A stretch of 64,000 bases of DNA from Amphiduros pacificus (Eukaryota > Annelida > Polychaeta > Phyllodocida > Hesionidae), in NCBI GenBank assembly GCA_949316495.1, contig OX439011.1:25350495-25414494 (forward strand), written 5' to 3'. The notes under the pieces are model-generated. The model saw only the letters and a list, made by a program, of their open reading frames with translations. It was not told where the DNA came from and searched no databases. A program made the translations under genes and the position numbers. Positions 28,492 to 39,731 of the stretch are shown one piece after another. Within the stretch, counting starts at the first letter, position 1. Every line of letters starts with the position of its first letter.

Positions 28492-31400
28492 ATGGCTAGT
28501 CAAAGAGCCCCCAAACAGTGGCAACTCACTAAGACAGAAACAACCAACTCTGTGGAGAGTTGGAGACAGAACCTTATGTACATTTTTTCACTGGACAACA
28601 CATTCTCAGCATTTCTTGACCCCGATTTCACATGGCAAAAGAAGTCTGCTCAAAACCCTAACAGAGGCTTTACTAGTGATGGGGCAGATGTTATCGGCGG
28701 TCGTACAGCAGCCCAAAAATGTGCCCAGTTAGAGATGATGTTGGGGCAAATTGCAAATTACTGTACCATAATTTCCAGGAATACTATAGTGAAAAATTCA
28801 ACCAGCCTCAGAGACATTTGGCAGAAAATACGTGAGCACTATGGGTTTCAGTCAACTGGATCATATTTTCTGGACCTTTCGTCTATTACACTGAAACCTG
28901 ATGAACGCCCCGAGGATCTGTACCAGAGACTCATGGCCTTTTTTGATGACAACCTTCTCACTGTGAGTGGAGGCCTCACTCACCATGGGGAGAGGGTTAC
29001 CCAGGACGAGGACATGAGCCCCACACTCGAGAACACTATTGTCTACCTTTGGCTCCAACTGGTTCATCCTGGTCTCCCCCAACTCATTAAACAGAAATAC
29101 GGCTCAGAGCTGCGCCACAAGACAATTTCCTCCCTAAAGCCTGAGATCTCACAGTCACTCACAACCCTCCTAGATGAGCTCCGGTGCATAGAGGATAGTA
29201 AGGCCATGCGAGCTGTTTCACGCAGACCCCAGTCCCAGTCCCTCCCAACCAGGTTCAATGCTACTACAAAGAAACGTCCCAAGTCCTGTTGTCTCTGCAA
29301 GGCTTCAGGTCGCCCTTGGAGCAGCCATTTCCTGTCAGAATGCACATACTTACCAGACTCTGACAGGAAGTACTTTGGAATCTCACGACTCATTCTGGAG
29401 GAGGACGGTGAAGGTGAAGAGGAGGATTACTACTACACACAAAGTATGCCTGATGATGATGAACCAGAACCGGTGCCTTCAGCTCGAAGGGTGGACGTGG
29501 TCCAAAGCCCTTACATGACCACTTATTTCAACAACCTTCCAGTTCGCATCACCCTAGACACTGGTGCTACAACCAATATGGTCCTGGCTTCCTTTGCGTG
29601 TGCTATCAACTTACCCATCAAGCCTACTAGACAAAAAGCACGACAGGCGGACGGTGTGACCCCCCTAGAGGTGACAGGAGAAGTACACTGTGTTGTGTCT
29701 CGGAAGGGACAGACATTCAGTCTGGATGCTCTTGTAGTAAAACAACTTGATGTTGATGTCCTGGCAGGAAACCCCTTCCTTGTCAAAAATGACATCGGAG
29801 TATTACCAGCTAGAAGCCAGATTCTCATAGGTGATGACGTCATATCCTACGGTCCCCAAAAAGAGGTCCATACCAGCGCTGTTAGACGTACACAGTCCTA
29901 CCTACTGAGAGCCCCCCCACAACAGACAACCATTTTACCAGGAGAATGCCTTGATGTCCACACACCAAATTACACTGATCCAGATGGTGAATGGGCCCTG
30001 GAGCCAAGACTTGACTCTCCCCTCAACCAGCATCAGAAGTCAGAAAGGGTTTGGCCTCAGCCCCAAGAGATCACTTCTGTTGATAATGTACTGAGATTGA
30101 AAAATGACTCTGGTGAGCCTATTCTCCTCAAGCGCAATGAGCACTTCTGCCAGATTAGAGCCCTGTCATCACCAGATCCCAGCCAAGCCCCAGATAATGA
30201 GCCCAACCCAAAGTTTAAGGTCAAGCTTTCACCGCAACCCCCATTCTCATCTGAAATCAGAGTGGACCCTGATAATATCCTGTCAGACAACATGAAGCAG
30301 AAGTTCCAGGACCTCAATTATCAGTATGACTGTGTGTTCAATCCATCAATCCCAAGGTATAATGGTGCAAGCGGTCCTCTTGAAGCCACAGTCAACATGG
30401 GGCCAACACTTCCCCCACAACGGAAGGGACGTATACCTCAGTATAACAGATCCACCATGGTAGAGCTCCAAGAGAAGTTCGACGAGCTTGAGTCTTATGG
30501 AGTATTCGCCAAACCAGAGGACGTGGGTGTTGTTGTGGAATATCTGAACCCATCATTTCTTGTCAGAAAGCCCAATGGTGGAAGCCGCTTGGTAACGTCC
30601 TTCGGCGAAGTAGGGAAGTACAGCAAACCGCCACCCGCTCTCATGCCAAATGTAGATTCTGTTCTACGGGATATTTCCAAATGGAGGTACATAATTGTGA
30701 CGGACTTGTCCAAATCCTTTTATCAAATCCCACTTGCCCATTCATCAATGAAATACTGTGGTGTGGTGACACCCTTTAAGGGTGTAAGAGTGTACACGAG
30801 GTCAGCAATGGGCATGCCTGGATCGGAGACCTACCTTGAAGAACTCCTCTCCAGGGTGGTGGGGGATCTTATTCAGGAGGGTCGCCTTGCCAAAATAGCT
30901 GATGACATGTTTTGTGGTGGTGACACCCCTGAGGAAGCACTCTACAATTGGGGCTTACTGCTGGCTAGGCTGAAGGAGAACAATCTTGGCATCTCTGCAC
31001 CCAAGACCGTCATTTGCCCTCGATCCACAACCACACTGGGATGGATCTGGTCCAGTGGTACCCTGATGGCCAGTCCACACAAGGTTTCTGCTCTGGCCGC
31101 GGTGGAGCCACCTTCTACAGTGCAGGGACTCCGCTCCTTCATTGGTGCCTACAAAGTGCTCAGCAGAGTTTTGAAGAATTATGCAGAGTTACTATACCCA
31201 CTAGAGCAGCTCACGGCTGGGAGAGAGTCAAAGGAGAAGTTGGAGTGGACCTCAGAACTGATTGAGTTATTCAGAGTGGCACAGAAGGCTCTGCAGAACT
31301 GCAAACAGATTACCATGCCCAGAGCGGAGGATTCTCTCTGGATAGTCACTGATGCAGCTGTTGGATCCGGAGGCCTCGCTGCTACATTATATGCCCTGAG

Positions 31401-33417
31401 GGATGGAAAGCTGATGCTATGTGGCTTTTTCAATGCTAAACTGAAGAAACACCAAGTTGCCTGGCTTCCTTGTGAAATAGAGGCCCTGTCAATCAGTGCA
31501 GCAGTACGGCAGTTTGCTCCATTCATAGTTCAGTCACATCAAGTGACTCAGGTTCTCACTGACAGCAAGCCTTGTGTCCAGGCGTACAGTAAACTGTGTA
31601 GAGGAGAATTCTCAGCAAGCGCCAGGGTCACAACCTTCCTGGCTACCGTGAGCAGGTACCATGTCCATGTACGCCATGTATCTGGGGCTGCCAACCTTCC
31701 ATCTGATTATACCAGTCGCCATCCAGCTGAGTGCACAGATGCTAGCTGCCAAGTCTGTAAGTTTGTAGCAGCTGCGGAGGAGTCTGTAGTCCGAGGTCTA
31801 TCTGTGAAAGAGGTTCTTGATGGTTCCATGAAAATGCCCTTCACAAGCCGGGCTGCCTGGTTAGCCACTCAACAGGAATGCCAATCACTCCGACGTACTC
31901 ATTCACACCTCACACAGGGTACGAGACCGTCCAAGAAATCTACTAGACTGACTGATGTCAAACGGTACCTGAGATGCGTTGTGGTTTCACGAGATGGCGT
32001 CCTTGTGGTCAGGGACGAGCAACCATTCCAACCTCTCCGTGAGAAGATTGTCGTTCCACGCAGCATTCTTGAAGGTCTACTTACAGCCCTACACATCAAA
32101 TTTCATCATCCCTCCCAAAACCAGCTCAAACAAGTATTCACACGAAGCTTCTATGCTCTGGATCTCGATAGAGCTGTTGGTCTAGCAACTGAGTCTTGCC
32201 ATCAATGCTCATCTCTGAAGTCAGTGCCGACCCATTTGCACCCCCAGACTTCCACACCACCACCTGATGTCATTGGGGCTCAGTTTGCGGCAGATGTTGT
32301 CAAAAGACATCGCCAACTCATTCTGCTAGTACGTGAGACTGTATCCTCATTCACCACATCCTGTTTCCTTGAGAGTGAACAGCACCAGCAGTTACGCGAT
32401 GGTATTTTATCATTGTGTGCCGAGCTCCGCAGTCTTGGTGATGGCGGCTGTAGGGTGAGAGTGGACCCTGCTCCAGGCTTCCAGGCTCTCGTGGATGACC
32501 CTCTTCTCAAGCAATATGGAGTTACACTTGATATCGGCCAAGCTAAGAATATCAACAAGAACCCTGTTGCCGAAAACGCTGTCAGAGAATTTGGCTTGGA
32601 GTGTTTGAACATAGCCCCAGAGGGAGGCCCCTTGTCAAAGGTCTCACTCGCATTGGCCACCGCCAATATGAACACCAGAATCAGGACCAATGGGTTGTCC
32701 GCCAGGGAGATATGGACCCAGAGAGATCAGCTCACAGGGGAACAGCTTCCCATTACAGATCGGCAGATAATCCTACAGAAGCAGTTATCTCGCCATCTGA
32801 ATCACCCATCCAGTGCCAAGTCCAAAGCCCGTGGTCGAGGTCCCCCCAGTTATCAGTCACTGCAGGTCGGTGATTTGGTTTATATTAAAGGGGATCGTGA
32901 CAAGACTAGAGCACGGGACAAATACATGGTATGCAGTGTTCGGGATGACAAATGCCAAGTTCGGAAGTTCTCTCAATCACAGTTCCGCTCTAAGACATAT
33001 GATATGCGCACATGTGACTGTTACCCTGTGACCCCCAACAATTTGGATAGCGGAAGTCATGGCCCTGTCAGAGGCTTGCACAAGGATAGTACTCCTAATG
33101 ACTCAGAGGACTGTATCCCACAACAACCCTCCTACACAACTATTCAATCTGAGCCGACCATGGAGTGTATGAATGAACAGGTTCCAGACCCACAGTCTCA
33201 GCCGGACATACCTCCAGACATCAGTGTTCCCCCTATGGAACCTGATCCTCCAGTTCCTCCCACTGACACTGGATCCCACATGGATGAGACTCCCACCATG
33301 ACGTCTATGGAGCCTCCTAGTGTACCAGAGGCAAGTGCACTTCCGTCCCCCAGACGGTCAACCCGTTCAAGGAAGAAACCATTATGGCAGTCCAGTGATG
33401 AGTGGGACATGAACTAA
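28492..33417 (+). CDS. Gag-Pol polyprotein of the Ty3/gypsy element
   Basis: One 1641-codon frame. Residues about 1-330 are Gag-like with a Cys/His stretch (CCLCKASGRPWSSHFLSEC). The aspartic protease has VRITLDTGATTNMV (about residue 355). RT runs about 640-850 with YIIVTDLSKSFYQIPLA and LAKIADDMFCGG (ADD box). RNase H follows with LWIVTDAAVGSGGLA, and CEIEALSIS, QVLTDSKPC, ANLPSDYTSR. Integrase has a zinc-binding part (HIKFHHPS...CHQCSS) and acidic residues in FAADVV, RVDPAPGF and NPVAENAVREF. A Pro/Ser-rich C terminus ends the protein. Several small minus-strand frames in this interval are shadows. Confidence 0.93.
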   Translation: MASQRAPKQWQLTKTETTNSVESWRQNLMYIFSLDNTFSAFLDPDFTWQKKSAQNPNRGFTSDGADVIGGRTAAQKCAQLEMMLGQIANYCTIISRNTIVKNSTSLRDIWQKIREHYGFQSTGSYFLDLSSITLKPDERPEDLYQRLMAFFDDNLLTVSGGLTHHGERVTQDEDMSPTLENTIVYLWLQLVHPGLPQLIKQKYGSELRHKTISSLKPEISQSLTTLLDELRCIEDSKAMRAVSRRPQSQSLPTRFNATTKKRPKSCCLCKASGRPWSSHFLSECTYLPDSDRKYFGISRLILEEDGEGEEEDYYYTQSMPDDDEPEPVPSARRVDVVQSPYMTTYFNNLPVRITLDTGATTNMVLASFACAINLPIKPTRQKARQADGVTPLEVTGEVHCVVSRKGQTFSLDALVVKQLDVDVLAGNPFLVKNDIGVLPARSQILIGDDVISYGPQKEVHTSAVRRTQSYLLRAPPQQTTILPGECLDVHTPNYTDPDGEWALEPRLDSPLNQHQKSERVWPQPQEITSVDNVLRLKNDSGEPILLKRNEHFCQIRALSSPDPSQAPDNEPNPKFKVKLSPQPPFSSEIRVDPDNILSDNMKQKFQDLNYQYDCVFNPSIPRYNGASGPLEATVNMGPTLPPQRKGRIPQYNRSTMVELQEKFDELESYGVFAKPEDVGVVVEYLNPSFLVRKPNGGSRLVTSFGEVGKYSKPPPALMPNVDSVLRDISKWRYIIVTDLSKSFYQIPLAHSSMKYCGVVTPFKGVRVYTRSAMGMPGSETYLEELLSRVVGDLIQEGRLAKIADDMFCGGDTPEEALYNWGLLLARLKENNLGISAPKTVICPRSTTTLGWIWSSGTLMASPHKVSALAAVEPPSTVQGLRSFIGAYKVLSRVLKNYAELLYPLEQLTAGRESKEKLEWTSELIELFRVAQKALQNCKQITMPRAEDSLWIVTDAAVGSGGLAATLYALRDGKLMLCGFFNAKLKKHQVAWLPCEIEALSISAAVRQFAPFIVQSHQVTQVLTDSKPCVQAYSKLCRGEFSASARVTTFLATVSRYHVHVRHVSGAANLPSDYTSRHPAECTDASCQVCKFVAAAEESVVRGLSVKEVLDGSMKMPFTSRAAWLATQQECQSLRRTHSHLTQGTRPSKKSTRLTDVKRYLRCVVVSRDGVLVVRDEQPFQPLREKIVVPRSILEGLLTALHIKFHHPSQNQLKQVFTRSFYALDLDRAVGLATESCHQCSSLKSVPTHLHPQTSTPPPDVIGAQFAADVVKRHRQLILLVRETVSSFTTSCFLESEQHQQLRDGILSLCAELRSLGDGGCRVRVDPAPGFQALVDDPLLKQYGVTLDIGQAKNINKNPVAENAVREFGLECLNIAPEGGPLSKVSLALATANMNTRIRTNGLSAREIWTQRDQLTGEQLPITDRQIILQKQLSRHLNHPSSAKSKARGRGPPSYQSLQVGDLVYIKGDRDKTRARDKYMVCSVRDDKCQVRKFSQSQFRSKTYDMRTCDCYPVTPNNLDSGSHGPVRGLHKDSTPNDSEDCIPQQPSYTTIQSEPTMECMNEQVPDPQSQPDIPPDISVPPMEPDPPVPPTDTGSHMDETPTMTSMEPPSVPEASALPSPRRSTRSRKKPLWQSSDEWDMN

Positions 33418-34068
33418 AGCTCCCATGTGTGTAGAGTCATGTGCTAGCCTGTGCCATATGTGTGAGCAATTGATATACATTCATTCCACTTGTGTGCCAC
33501 CTATATATATATCTGTCCATTATCAAAGGGTGTACGCCGAACGCTGCCCTAAATCATGTGCCTGTATTGTGGATATAACTCAAAGGGTGTACGCCGAACG
33601 CTGCCCTGTATAATTATCATAGTAGCTCACATATTGTGTCACATCAATGTGCTGATAGGTGGAGTTGTGACTGATATCAGCATCACTGTATATAACCTTG
33701 TACATGGATAATATGGTTTTCATCTACATTACTTGTGAACATTACTTGTGAACATTGCTGGTGAACAACTAACTCTTGAAGACTTTGTAGTTATTGGTTT
33801 ATATTGTTTATTTCAATTAATCATTACAAATATGGAACTTTATTACACTCATGGACATTGAGTGATAAGACTGTAGTTCAATATCATGTTTTAACATTGT
33901 TCAAGCACCATTTCCGTTACAGTGTATTGTGTAAAAGACTATGTCATTTTCTGCTCACAATATTTCCATATTTTCATTGTTTAATGTTTACTTAATATTG
34001 TCTATATACTGTCTATATATGTGTATTTGATGGATATATGGAGAGGGAAAGGGAGAAAAGAGCAGTCA
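33418..34068 (+). other. 3' non-coding part of the Ty3/gypsy element
   Basis: About 650 bp. A 28-bp sequence (TCAAAGGGTGTACGCCGAAC...) is repeated at about 33524-33551 and 33579-33606. It ends with the purine tract 34040-34062. Confidence 0.7.
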
Positions 34069-34179
34069 CGCCATTATGTTCGTTCCGTTTCCCGGACTTC
34101 CTCCCGGGTTTTGTATCGTGCAGAATAAACTCCTCAAAGTGTTACACTCACCAAATGGACGTTTGTTGATATTATGGCG
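34069..34179 (+). repeat. 3' LTR (111 bp) of the Ty3/gypsy element
   Basis: Identical to the 5' LTR except one A/G difference. Confidence 0.9.
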
Positions 34180-36535
34180 CAGGGCAAGAGTGTGATATTT
34201 GAAATATCCAAATACTGATAACTATATGAAGTCCTCGGCCTTGGTGGCGCACCCAAAGTCTATACAAGTGGCAGTCACGAAGCTGAGTGTCGTGGATCTT
34301 CTAGGCAAGTGGATTCTGCTTCCCGAGTAGCAATTTCTGGGCCGTTACAAAGGAATCCGTGTGCCTACTAATGAGCCTTCACCTGCTGGCCTCTCTGCAA
34401 CCTTTTCCGCAGTTCTGGGTTGGATCCATGAATCATCCTTCATGTCTTGATGCTCCTAACAATGACTAGCAATGCATCTCATTAGCATGCACTTGTTGGC
34501 CTCACGTTTGCACTTGGTGACCTCTCTGATCTCTGCCAGATATCTTGATTGTCTATACTTGTATATAAATGTCTATAGATGGGTAATCCGTATCAATAAT
34601 AGACATTAAAAGATTTTATTTGAAGTCATTTCGAGTGGTTTTGTGTGCCTCAAAAGAGCAATTATTCTGACTTTTTTTTTAAGAAATCAAAGCGTGTTTT
34701 GAAAAACCATTAAAAGTCACATGACAAGAAAATTGTGAAAATGTTTATATTGAGCCATAATATATTACAATACATGGACATTGCATTTCAACATGTTTTA
34801 CACATTTTTATAAATGGAGTACAGAATTATAGTGGATCAAAGTGATTTGCTGGACACGCCCCTTTTTATGTGGGTCAAATCAGGGCTGCTGAGATTTTGC
34901 CGGAAGTGACGCATGTTCGCCCTTCATGTTCAAAACAAACCACTCCAAGTCTGGAGGGATTGTAATTTATAAGTAATAACAAGAGTGTTGATGACATCTT
35001 TGAACCACTGGTGGCCTAATTAGCACATGTGGATAGTAGGTCAGATCATGTTTCACATCATAGTCACTTGGATTCTGCCTGTAGTGATGGGGAAGACAGG
35101 AATACAGCCAGCCTCCCAGTTGGGTTTGGCAAACTTACATCTGCCTATTGAGATTAAGGGACTGAACTATTCTTTATCATAACATTATGGTCAAAGTCAT
35201 TTCCTTGTTGAGAAAGAAATGTTGAAATCTCAAAGTTTAGTATCATTTTTACAGAATTTCTATTTTCATTCAAAATTCCTTTGTCTGTTTGAATATAAAT
35301 ACTGATATATGATTTAGTTGGGTACCCACTGACACGCAATGACAGACATTAAAAAAATACCAAACTAAACATTTCAAATGGCCATTGAAATACAACTGCA
35401 ATGCATAAATAATATATAACCAGACCTCAAAATTTAGAAGTCAAAATAATTTCCAGCAATGAAACAGATCTAAAAATATGTGTCGAATGCTTTCAAAACT
35501 TTTTTTTTCAATTATGTCATACGAAGTTTAGCTCAACATTACTGAATATGAATAATATTCAACCAATTGATATTGTTACTGGTCATTGGTTAACAAATAA
35601 ATAAATAAATTTTCAGTGTAAAAAAATATGGAAATATCAACTAAAAATAATTCATAGATATTTTAAAAGTGTCATCTCAATGTTCCATTTACAGTTTGAA
35701 AACCCTTAAACTTCATTCCATGATGTTTTGGGCTAGCTAATAAGTGTCTTGAAACTGATAAAAGTAGAACAGGCCATATTTCAGACACTATACCCAATTA
35801 AGTCATGTTTGCTTATTTCCTTCAATTAAAGTAGCGATTGTGGGATGGGAAGCTGATGTAAATGCAAGTCTCTATTTTACAGCCTGAAGTTTTGCCATTA
35901 ATCATATTTTCAATGGATGTTATTTGTGTAGAAGTAACGACATCAGGTGTTATACATGTACAGACATAGGAGGAATATGTGTGCAGGAGATGCATGCGGG
36001 GCGCAATGACGTAGGCAGCCTGCTGACCCAGTTCTAGGTCAAGGGAGTAGGTTAATTACCCTGGGGGTTCAAAGATCTTGGATTATAGCTAAACTAAACA
36101 TCAGACTGCAGAAAAAATTGTCAGATGTTTCTCAGAGGTATGAAATCTAAAGATTTACCACTTAAAAAAAATCTTGTCATATGACTTTTAAAATATTGGT
36201 CAGTTTGATTTTTCTAAATATGTATATTGATTTTTTCATCGTTTTGAAGTCGGCAGCTATGATAGAATAAAGGGATTTTGAATCCATTGTGTAAAACAAT
36301 GCATTGCCATGACGCAATCACAATCAGTACTGTAATAATCTGTGGTGTCAACAATAATAATATAACATGGACTTAAGCCTGGTTCCTTAATAGTAAATAC
36401 ATTACACTGGTTGATATCTGACCTAATGACATGGGTCTTTTCCTATGTGCTGCATGTTGTTAAGTGCACTTGCACTCTGTTTTCTGATCTAATTCCTAGA
36501 CCCTGTTAAATATCAAGACCCCTGTCCCATCTCCA
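34180..36535. other. Intergenic, no gene recognised
   Basis: 34190-34640 has higher complexity and may be an old element. A TATATAAATG box at about 34562 is followed by AATAATAGACATTAAAAG, the arrangement of a promoter/polyA region in an LTR, but no partner copy was found. 34650-36535 is AT-rich with nothing recognised. Confidence 0.4.
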
Positions 36536-36549
36536 TGCCAGCAGCCTGA

Positions 36550-36869
36550 TTTGATTTGATTTGATTGGTGTTTTACATCACTTTCAACATTATTTCAGTC
36601 ATTTCGTGATGAGAACTACTTGTAGCAGATATAGTGCTGCCTCATTGAATTGTCATGTCGCAGGTCCTTGACATGACAACCCACCCGGTCACAGATTTAC
36701 AAGGACAACGGGTTAACCCTTTAGGCACGAGCCTCAGCTCATATGGGAAATTGAATCACGAGATCAATCTCGGCACGGCCGGGGATCGAACCCACGACCT
36801 TTGGATCACCACAGAGGAACTGGCGCTACTAAGCTGGCGCTCTAACCAACTGCGCCACGGCCCGGGGCC
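36550..36869 (-). repeat. tRNA-derived SINE, family A, with 14-bp target duplication
   Basis: On the minus strand it starts GGCCCCGGGCCGTGGCGCAG, with box A TGGCGCAGTTGG and box B GGTTCGATCCC of a tRNA-like pol III promoter. A body of about 220 bp follows, ending in a (CAAAT)n-like tail. Perfect 14-bp duplications TGCCAGCAGCCTGA lie at 36536-36549 and 36870-36883. Intact boxes and duplication mark a recent insertion. Confidence 0.95.
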
Positions 36870-37007
36870 TGCCAGCAGCCTGAATATAGATAACAACATG
36901 GTCTACTGTGTGCCACTTATTGTCAGTTTTTTCCCAGATTGTTATTGCCTTCATTGTACATTAGGTTTCCAGGGTGGAGGACACACTATGTAAATGCCTT
37001 TACTTTA

Positions 37008-37379
37008 GGGGCGATCCATTTGATTTTTGTGGGGTGGGGTGGGACAGCAGTACTGGATGAATATTTTTTTTTTCTTTGGTAGGGTGGATGAATAATTTTT
37101 TTTTCTGGTGTGGGGTGGGTGAATAAATTTATTTTCTGGTGTGGGGTGGGTGAATAAATTTTTTTTCTTGTTAGGGGCGATCCATTTGATTTTTGTGGGG
37201 TGGGGTGGGACAGCAGTACTGGATGAATAATTTTTTTTTCTTTGGTAGGGTGGATGAATAATTTTTTTTTCTTTGGTAGGGTGAATGAATAAATTTTTTT
37301 TCTGGGATGGGGTGGGTGAATAATTTTTTTTTCTCCAAAATCTCCCACCCCACCCCACGAAAATCAAATGGATCGCCCC
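37008..37379. mobile_element. 372-bp MITE with TTA target duplication
   Basis: Inverted ends start GGGGCGATCCATTTGATTTT and match the right end over about 37 bp with one difference. TTA flanks at 37005-37007 and 37380-37382 suggest a PIF/Harbinger relative. The left end occurs a second time at about 37174, so the left half is duplicated. The interior is a GGTGGGTGAATAAATTTTTTTTCT-like tandem motif. No transposase. Confidence 0.85.
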
Positions 37380-37382
37380 TTA

Positions 37383-37984
37383 TACAACACTGAATACCAG
37401 CAGCAGCTGAGTCAGAGGTTAGTTGTAGCACTAGTTCAAATGTAGGTAAAAATAGTTCAAATAGCAACAATAGAGACTATAGCATGCTGTGAGATAAGTG
37501 GTAAGGATCTGACTACCCTACTTAGTTACATTTGGCAGCAAGCCAAAAGATCAAAGAATCATTTCCTCTATTGTTACATAAGGTTATGTGTAACCAGGGA
37601 TCAAAGATCAAAGAATCTTTAACCCCCACCCTCCCCCAGCCAAAGGATCAAATAATCATACCCCCTGATGTTGCAACTGGTGACCAAGGATCAAAGGATC
37701 ATCCCTCCCCCCCATGTCCTAGAATTCACGTAACTTGCAGGGGACAAACATATAGAAAATAGAGGAAAACTAGAAAGTTTGTGAGTGGCACGAAACTGAA
37801 GTCAGCGCAGTATTTAATTCATGCAAGGTCATGTACTATCCAACTCACAAATGTCAATCTTTTTTGTGCTATAAGGGCGGTCTAAGTAATTTAGTTACAC
37901 AAATTATTCATGAACATGAATTAAGTAATTTCAGTTACACAAATTATTCATGAACATGAATTAATCATGAACATATTGTACAGA
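37383..37984. other. Intergenic with small repeats
   Basis: A repeated GGATCAAAGGATCA-type motif recurs at 37545-37700. A 45-bp duplication (GTTACACAAATTATTCATG...) lies at about 37893-37965. Nothing coding. Confidence 0.5.
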
Positions 37985-37990
37985 ATTCAT

Positions 37991-38878
37991 ATATTTACAT
38001 GTATTAACATAATATCATGATCTATTCTTTTCTGATCTGTAAAGGATTAGATTCACAATATTTTGGAAGTTGTGACCTATATGGCCTATAAGTAGGTTAT
38101 TGTTACCAAGTTACATATTTTTTCTAAATATTATGAACAAAGATATTGTGTAAGATAAATGTAGTGAGTGAAAATTGTGAAATGGTGTTTTACGACCCTT
38201 TCAGCAACAATGGCCATATCAGGTCGACTTTCCCACCTTTTACCCAATGTGAAAGTAACACTGCCGGCAGTGGGTGTCGAACCCACCACCTCCCGTCCTC
38301 CACTTATTTAACCAACAAAGGCACAGATCCTGCACTCTACCATCTGTGCTAGTGGGTTAGGTTAAAATGTAGTGAGAATACATACTATTTGTAGTGGTTT
38401 GCAAAATATCACAAACAGCCTATTTTGAAAATCGGCTCCTGTGACCTTGAAAATAGCTCACCCAATATATAGGTTGATTGCATCGAGCAAGTTATATTAA
38501 TATTTCTGTATTTTGACAGAAAATATATTTACATATATTTGCATAATATCATGATCTATTCTTCTCTAGTTTGTAAAGGATTAGATTCACAATATTTTGG
38601 AAGTTGTAACCTATATGGCCTATAAGTAGGTCATTGTGACCTAGTTACTTATTTTTTCTAAACATTATGAACAAAGATATTATGTAAGATAAATGTAGTG
38701 AGAATACATATTGTTTGTAGTGTTTTGCAAAATATCACAAATAGATGATTTTGAAAATCGGCTCCTGTGACCTTGAAAATAGCCCAAGGTCACCCAATAT
38801 CAAACTTATCCAAGCTCCTCATAGGTTGATTGCATCTAACAAGTTGTATTATATTGCTGTATTTTGATAGAAAATAGA
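37991..38878. repeat. Tandem duplication of about 350 bp, one copy holding a SINE
   Basis: Copy 1 (37991-38524) and copy 2 (38525-38878) share long stretches such as AATATCATGATCTATTCTT, CACAATATTTTGGAAGTTGT and TTTTGAAAATCGGCTCCTGT. Copy 1 is longer because of the SINE at 38169-38364. Copy 2 keeps the empty site at 38691-38702. Confidence 0.9.
38169..38364 (-). repeat. tRNA-derived SINE, family B, with 12-bp target duplication
   Basis: On the minus strand, box A GATGGTAGAGTGC and box B GGTGGGTTCGACACC are followed by the family body TGATATGGCCATTGTTGCT. AAATGTAGTGAG flanks both sides (38157-38168, 38365-38376). Confidence 0.92.
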
Positions 38879-39730
38879 GCATTCACAAGCAAAGTTGCTC
38901 TTGTGCTGATCATGACCTTGAACTTGACCCAAGGCCACAAAAAGTTCAACCCAAAAGATTTCCCAGGCCCACATATTATCATGTCATAGTATCTGGTCCT
39001 TATATCTGGGCATAAATAAATGAAGAAAACAAGTGCAGCTGTGGATGCGGTGGAAACGGAGCAAGTTATAAAGTCAGCTTGTGCTGACTTAAATAGGTAA
39101 CACACACACACACACACTCACAAAAACACAAACACACACCGACATAGGACAGACAAAGTAATTTCTAAGAGGTACAGGAAGGTAATTTCCAGTACCTCAA
39201 TTAGAGGTTTGGCTCAAACTGACAAATACAGTCAGCCTTAAAAATGATTTAGGTGAAAACTATGACACAAAAATAACCATTTTAAAGATGTATATTTTCA
39301 TAATATCACAATCATTAAGCAATTTTATAATAATATATAATAAATATTTTAAAATAAAATTCAGAAAAACATCTGACATATCTGACTGAAAACAAAGATT
39401 GTTAAATATTAATACCTATATGAATATCATTTTTTATTATAAAGACAATTTTCTTTTTCTTTTTTTTGAATTTTGACGTACTTGATCATTTCATTGACTG
39501 ATTTTTATCAATATAAAGATGCTCTAAACAATCAATTCAATTCTGATCCACATCAATTGAATAGAACATAATTGTACATCTAGTTTAAATAAAATTATTA
39601 GAGTCCTGATCTGTCCCTTAGTCACCAAATTATGACAGTACCATAATTCAGGAAGTAAAAATAGTATCATACAGCAAGTCCAATGACACTGTTCACCCTT
39701 TCCACAGGAGAATGTCACAATCAGTATGAC
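38879..39730. other. Intergenic, (AC)n run only
   Basis: An (AC)n-rich run lies at 39100-39140. Otherwise AT-rich without frames. Confidence 0.5.
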
Positions 39731-39731
39731 T

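Larger units (their letters stand above)
28089..34179 (+). mobile_element. Ty3/gypsy LTR retrotransposon, whole-looking, very short LTRs
   Basis: 111-bp direct repeats at 28089-28199 and 34069-34179 differ at one base. Between them are a primer-site-like TGGTGGCAGC at 28200, one 1641-codon Gag-Pol frame, and a purine tract at 34040-34062 before the right repeat. Domain order protease, RT, RNase H, integrase places it with Ty3/gypsy. A 4-bp direct repeat GCAG may flank it. Near-identical LTRs imply a recent insertion. No break was noticed. Confidence 0.92.

Noticed and set aside
29064-32690. Minus-strand frames of 70-136 codons over the Ty3/gypsy frame
   Set aside because: Shadows of the long Gag-Pol frame.
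36836-36869. Possible genuine tRNA gene (box A and box B present)
   Set aside because: The tRNA-like head is followed by a SINE body and tail and is flanked by 14-bp target duplications, so it is a SINE.
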